This document shows, piece by piece, positions 61,396-64,000 of a stretch of 64,000 bases of DNA. The position numbers and the translations under genes were made by a program. The notes beneath the pieces were generated by a model. That model ran no database searches and was not told the origin of the DNA. It saw nothing but the letters and a program-made list of their open reading frames with translations. This DNA is from JAPHSX01 sp041554195 (lineage in GTDB: Bacteria > Pseudomonadota > Gammaproteobacteria > Thiohalomonadales > Thiohalomonadaceae): positions 186,001 through 250,000 of the forward strand of contig JBFFMJ010000002.1 in NCBI GenBank assembly GCA_041554195.1, given 5' to 3'. How positions within the stretch are numbered: position 1 is the stretch's first letter; each line of letters begins with the position of its first letter.

Positions 61396-62352
61396 ATGTT
61401 GGCGACACTGCCTTATCTGGAAAACATCCCCTTTCCCTCGATTACTCGACTTGGAATGGTTACGCTGCAGGTCAATTTGGGTTATCGCTGTAACCTGCAG
61501 TGCAAACACTGTCATGTTAACGCCGGCCCAAATCGTTCCGAGGCGCTCTCTGCAGAAAATGTTGCTGCGCTGATCGCCCTGGCGGATGCCGGGATTATTT
61601 CTACGCTGGACCTTACCGGTGGTGCCCCTGAGTTACATCCGCAATTTCGTGAACTGGTGGTAGCCGTTCGTGAGCGGGGGATTCATGTTATCGACCGCTG
61701 CAATCTCACGATTCTCGAAGAGCCGGGACAGGAGGGCTTAGCAGAATTCCTGGCAGAGCAGAGGGTAGAGGTGGTTGCCTCCTTGCCCTGTTATCTGCAG
61801 CAGAACGTGGATGCGCAACGTGGTGAAGGCGTGTTCGATGGCAGCATCCGTGGCCTGCAGAGACTCAATGCCCTGGGTGTTGGGCGTGACGCCGACAAGG
61901 CGTTAAATCTGGTATTTAATCCGCAGGGGGCCACCCTTCCCCCCGCACAGCCGTTGCTGGAAGCTGAGTATAAGCAACGGTTGAAGCGTGATCATGATAT
62001 CGACTTTAATCATCTGTTCACTATTACCAATATGCCAATTCAGCGCTTTGGCAGCACACTGTTGTCTAAAGGCCGTTTTGAAAATTATATGCAGCTGTTG
62101 CGCGATAATTTCCAGCCGCAAAATCTCGGTGCGGTGATGTGTCGCTCTTTAATCAGTGTCGACTGGCAGGGGCAGTTGTTCGACTGTGACTTCAATCAAA
62201 TGCTCGACCTGCCGATGCTCTCCGATCAGGGTAAACCACTTCATATAAGTCAGATGTCGGAGCTTATGCTGGCGGGACGCCCCATTGAGGTGCGTGGCCA
62301 CTGTTATGGATGTACCGCCGGTCAGGGGAGTAGTTGTGGCGGCACCCTGTGA
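61396..62352 (+). CDS. Radical SAM/selenodomain family protein (ArsS-type, TIGR04167-like)
   Basis: A 318-residue radical SAM enzyme. The [4Fe-4S]-SAM motif is in GYRCNLQCKHCHVNAGP (CxxxCxxC), followed by LDLTGGAPELHPQF. The C-terminal Cys-rich domain contains FDCDFNQML and finishes GHCYGCTAGQGSSCGGTL. That ending is the hallmark of the rSAM/selenodomain family, here with Cys in the place some members have selenocysteine. Family members include ArsS, implicated in arsenosugar synthesis. ATG 61396 matches the family N-terminus. The two genes that follow are the transferases named for association with this family. Confidence 0.88.
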   Translation: MLATLPYLENIPFPSITRLGMVTLQVNLGYRCNLQCKHCHVNAGPNRSEALSAENVAALIALADAGIISTLDLTGGAPELHPQFRELVVAVRERGIHVIDRCNLTILEEPGQEGLAEFLAEQRVEVVASLPCYLQQNVDAQRGEGVFDGSIRGLQRLNALGVGRDADKALNLVFNPQGATLPPAQPLLEAEYKQRLKRDHDIDFNHLFTITNMPIQRFGSTLLSKGRFENYMQLLRDNFQPQNLGAVMCRSLISVDWQGQLFDCDFNQMLDLPMLSDQGKPLHISQMSELMLAGRPIEVRGHCYGCTAGQGSSCGGTL

Positions 62353-63044
62353 CTCTTTCCATTATCATCCCCGCGCTTAACGAGGCGAAATCCCTGCGTC
62401 TACTCCTGCCCGCGCTGTTAGCGCAAAACGAATCCGTTGAGCTCATCGTTGCCGACGGCGGTAGCCAGGATGAAACCCCATCTGTTGTGACAAGGTTCGG
62501 GGCACAGTTAGTCATCAGCGAGCGCGGGCGGGCACGCCAGATGAATGCCGGCGCTGCCAGCGCAGGCGGTGAAATTTTGTTGTTTCTACACGCCGACAGT
62601 CATCCTCCTGCCGCTGCCTTTCAACTCGTTGAACAGGCGATTGCTAATGGTAATATGTGGGGACGCTTTGATTTGCGCTTAAGCGGCAAACACTGGCTGC
62701 TACGTGTTGTTGAACGCATGATTAACTGGCGCTCGTGTCTGAGTGGAATTGCCACCGGTGATCAGGCGATCTTCCTGCGCCGTGAAACCTTTAAGTCTCT
62801 GGGCGGCTATGCCGAGATCCCTTTAATGGAAGATGTCGAGCTGAGTAAACGCCTTAAACGCCTGGCTGCCCCCTGCTGTATTCGCCAGCCACTTACCACC
62901 TCAAGCCGTCGCTGGGAGCACTACGGAATCGTACGCACTATTTTATTAATGTGGCAGATGCGTCTGGCCTATTTTCTTGGTGTCTCCCCTGAGTCACTGG
63001 CGCAGCGTTATCGCCGTAGCGACACCGTGGGTGAGGGGAGTTAA
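62349..63044 (+). CDS. TIGR04283-type family 2 glycosyltransferase
   Basis: A 231-residue GT-A glycosyltransferase. It starts TLSIIIPALNEAKSLRLLLP, then VELIVADGGSQDETPSVV and GAASAGGEILLFLHADSHPP (DxD-like HAD). GDQAIFLRRETFKSLGGYAE and MEDVELSKRLKR follow near the acceptor side, with a C-terminal amphipathic helix. GTG 62349 overlaps the upstream stop (GTGA) and gives the canonical start; the longer GTG 62334 start is less likely. TIGR04283 members are defined by co-occurrence with rSAM/selenodomain genes; sugar and acceptor are unknown. Confidence 0.88.
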   Translation: MTLSIIIPALNEAKSLRLLLPALLAQNESVELIVADGGSQDETPSVVTRFGAQLVISERGRARQMNAGAASAGGEILLFLHADSHPPAAAFQLVEQAIANGNMWGRFDLRLSGKHWLLRVVERMINWRSCLSGIATGDQAIFLRRETFKSLGGYAEIPLMEDVELSKRLKRLAAPCCIRQPLTTSSRRWEHYGIVRTILLMWQMRLAYFLGVSPESLAQRYRRSDTVGEGS

Positions 63045-63055
63045 GGGGACGCGTG

Positions 63056-63709
63056 ATGCAATTTCCTGAGGCCGAAATATTAGTGATGGCCCGCGCCCCT
63101 GTGGCAGGTAAGGCAAAGACGCGTCTGATCCCGGCCTTGGGTGAGGCGGGTGCAGCAGCACTACACGGTTATCTGGTCGAGCGACTGCTTACTGAGCTGA
63201 GTGAGGCGGCTATCGCCCCCATCACTCTTTGTTGCAGCCCCGATACCACACACCCGTTTTTTTGCCACTGTGGTGATCACTATGGGGTATGCCTGCAGCC
63301 ACAACAGGGCGAGGACTTGGGTGAGCGCCTGCACCATGCACTGAGTGATACGCTTCAGCAGAGAAAATGGGCCCTGGTGATTGGCTGCGATATTCCCCAG
63401 CTGGGTGCGGAAGATATCGTTGCGGCCTTCGAGGCGTTGCGGCAGGGGAGTGATGCCGCTGTTTCACCGACAGAAGACGGGGGCTACGCACTGCTGGCGT
63501 TGAGCCAGCCAGCCGCTGAGCTATTTTGTGGTGTCGACTGGGGAACTGAACGGGTAATGGCACAGACACGCCAACGTCTCTTGGGCCTGGGTTGGTCGTG
63601 GCAGGAGCTAAGGGAGCAGTGGGACGTGGACCGTCCTGAGGATCTGCAGCGACTCGCTAAACTGGACTTGCCGCCACCGTTGCTCGGGGTACTCTCTGGC
63701 CGTAATTAG
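63056..63709 (+). CDS. TIGR04282-type glycosyltransferase/nucleotidyltransferase-like protein
   Basis: A 217-residue GT-A fold protein of the DUF2064/TIGR04282 family. It begins EILVMARAPVAGKAKTRLIP, with QPQQGEDLGERLHHALSDTL, LVIGCDIPQLGAEDIVAAFE and VSPTEDGGYALLALSQP, all diagnostic. It is the second companion transferase of the rSAM/selenodomain gene and lies 11 bp downstream of the first. ATG 63056 is favoured over GTG 63053 by spacing from AAGGGG at 63043-63048. Function: probably transfer of a sugar or phosphosugar in the same small-molecule pathway. Confidence 0.88.
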   Translation: MQFPEAEILVMARAPVAGKAKTRLIPALGEAGAAALHGYLVERLLTELSEAAIAPITLCCSPDTTHPFFCHCGDHYGVCLQPQQGEDLGERLHHALSDTLQQRKWALVIGCDIPQLGAEDIVAAFEALRQGSDAAVSPTEDGGYALLALSQPAAELFCGVDWGTERVMAQTRQRLLGLGWSWQELREQWDVDRPEDLQRLAKLDLPPPLLGVLSGRN

Positions 63710-63909
63710 CCCAACAGGGTGATAATGAGGCCGTTGACCACGAGCAGCCCCGCGGCACCAGCCAGCAGGACTAGCATGCGTCGTAGTCGGCTCGCATGTT
63801 CGCGTTCCACCCGCTGCGTTGCGATGTTAATCGCCGTGATACGATCATTTTGACGGCGAAACCGTGGGTGTGAATTGCTATCAGATTCGATTTTTTGTGC
63901 GGTGTTCAT
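63706..63909 (-). CDS. Small single-pass membrane protein
   Basis: A 67-residue protein with a basic N-terminal part (RFRRQNDRITAINIATQRVE) and one C-terminal transmembrane helix (RRMLVLLAGAAGLLVVNGLI). The cytoplasmic side should be the N-terminus. GAGGGA lies 8 nt before ATG 63909. Its stop overlaps the end of the convergent transferase gene by four bases. No family recognised; the ribosome site and hydrophobic helix make it credible. Confidence 0.6.
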   Translation of the reverse strand: MNTAQKIESDSNSHPRFRRQNDRITAINIATQRVEREHASRLRRMLVLLAGAAGLLVVNGLIITLLG

Positions 63910-63960
63910 TACTCTATTCCCTCATAAAGCTACCTGTTCTTATATATAGTGGCGACCACT

Positions 63961-63986
63961 ATACTTGACAAGTTAACTTGGTAAAT
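63961..63986 (+). promoter_or_regulatory. isc-like promoter with IscR-type half-site at window end
   Basis: ATACTTGACAAGTTAACTTGG and the following TAAAT closely resemble the E. coli iscR promoter region (ATAGTTGACCAATTTACTCG...). TTGACA at 63965-63970 is a perfect -35 box and ATA-C-TTGAC fits the left half of the type 1 IscR site. An inverted repeat TATAGTGG/CCACTATA (63945-63963) overlaps its left edge. The controlled gene would lie beyond the window. Confidence 0.4.
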
Positions 63987-64000
63987 ATTTTGAAGAAGAT

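Noticed and set aside
1..64000. CRISPR arrays, tRNA/rRNA genes, prophage or transposase genes
   Set aside because: No spaced direct-repeat arrays, no recognisable tRNA or rRNA sequence, and no transposase or integrase reading frame were found.

Overview
The window reads as a chromosome segment of a chemolithoautotrophic, probably sulfur-oxidising gammaproteobacterium. It combines a form I (CbbL/CbbS) RuBisCO operon with CbbQ/CbbO activase genes, a periplasmic DsrE-fold protein, a sulfide:quinone-reductase-like flavoprotein, and housekeeping blocks in orders typical of Gammaproteobacteria (dnaK-dnaJ-dapB, ftsK-lolA-rarA, prfB-lysS, sdhCDAB-sdhE-ygfX, nadB/rpoE-rseABC-degP-lepA-lepB-rnc-era-recO-pdxJ-acpS). 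Species identity cannot be fixed by eye. I saw no rRNA or tRNA gene and no CRISPR array.

Layout. 1-4760: chaperones dnaK and dnaJ, a Tat-exported DsrE-like protein, dapB. 5001-9574 (minus strand): an unknown anchored protein, an LTA-synthase-family sulfatase, trxB. 9697-17771: ald, ftsK, lolA, rarA, a PAS-GGDEF-EAL protein. 17842-22411 is a decaying stretch: an App1-family phosphatase gene broken by an in-frame TGA, fhs, an orphan PhnD-like binding protein, and frameshifted remnants of zinc-type alcohol dehydrogenase/quinone oxidoreductase genes. 22412-33117: the carbon-fixation region. A coiled-coil gene and cbbR face cbbL across a perfect 16-bp palindrome; then follow cbbL, cbbS, a 108-residue unknown, cbbQ, cbbO, a 139-residue unknown, a 543-residue protein whose C-terminal half looks like phage polyvalent proteins, and a class II aldolase fused to a Dabb domain.

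33293-39060: prfB with the classical +1 programmed frameshift, lysS, a rhodanese lipoprotein, and a ClpC-type (not ClpB-type) unfoldase. 39093-44870: ygfZ facing sdhCDAB-sdhE. The sdhE/ygfX junction has been duplicated around a RHH/ParE toxin-antitoxin pair, leaving a miniature ygfX that lacks the membrane hairpin. 44856-46118: a palindromic repeat, an AT-rich secreted orphan, and a second palindromic element. 46134-58870: nadB, then the envelope-stress regulon and the lepA-to-acpS block. 58884-63709: an unknown, a metallo-beta-lactamase-fold exported protein with a degraded metal motif, an SQR-like flavoprotein, and a radical SAM/selenodomain (ArsS-type) gene with its two companion transferases. 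The last bases carry an isc-like promoter/IscR half-site that suggests an Fe-S regulator gene just outside.

How the genes fit together. The cbb operon supplies RuBisCO, its activase (CbbQ/CbbO) and an aldolase of the Calvin cycle under CbbR. SdhCDAB with SdhE (flavinylation) and YgfZ (Fe-S repair) form the respiratory arm. RpoE-RseABC-DegP monitors the envelope. The strongest candidates for something undescribed are the 108-, 139- and 543-residue proteins and the aldolase-Dabb fusion, which appear to form a co-transcribed extension of the RuBisCO/activase operon.
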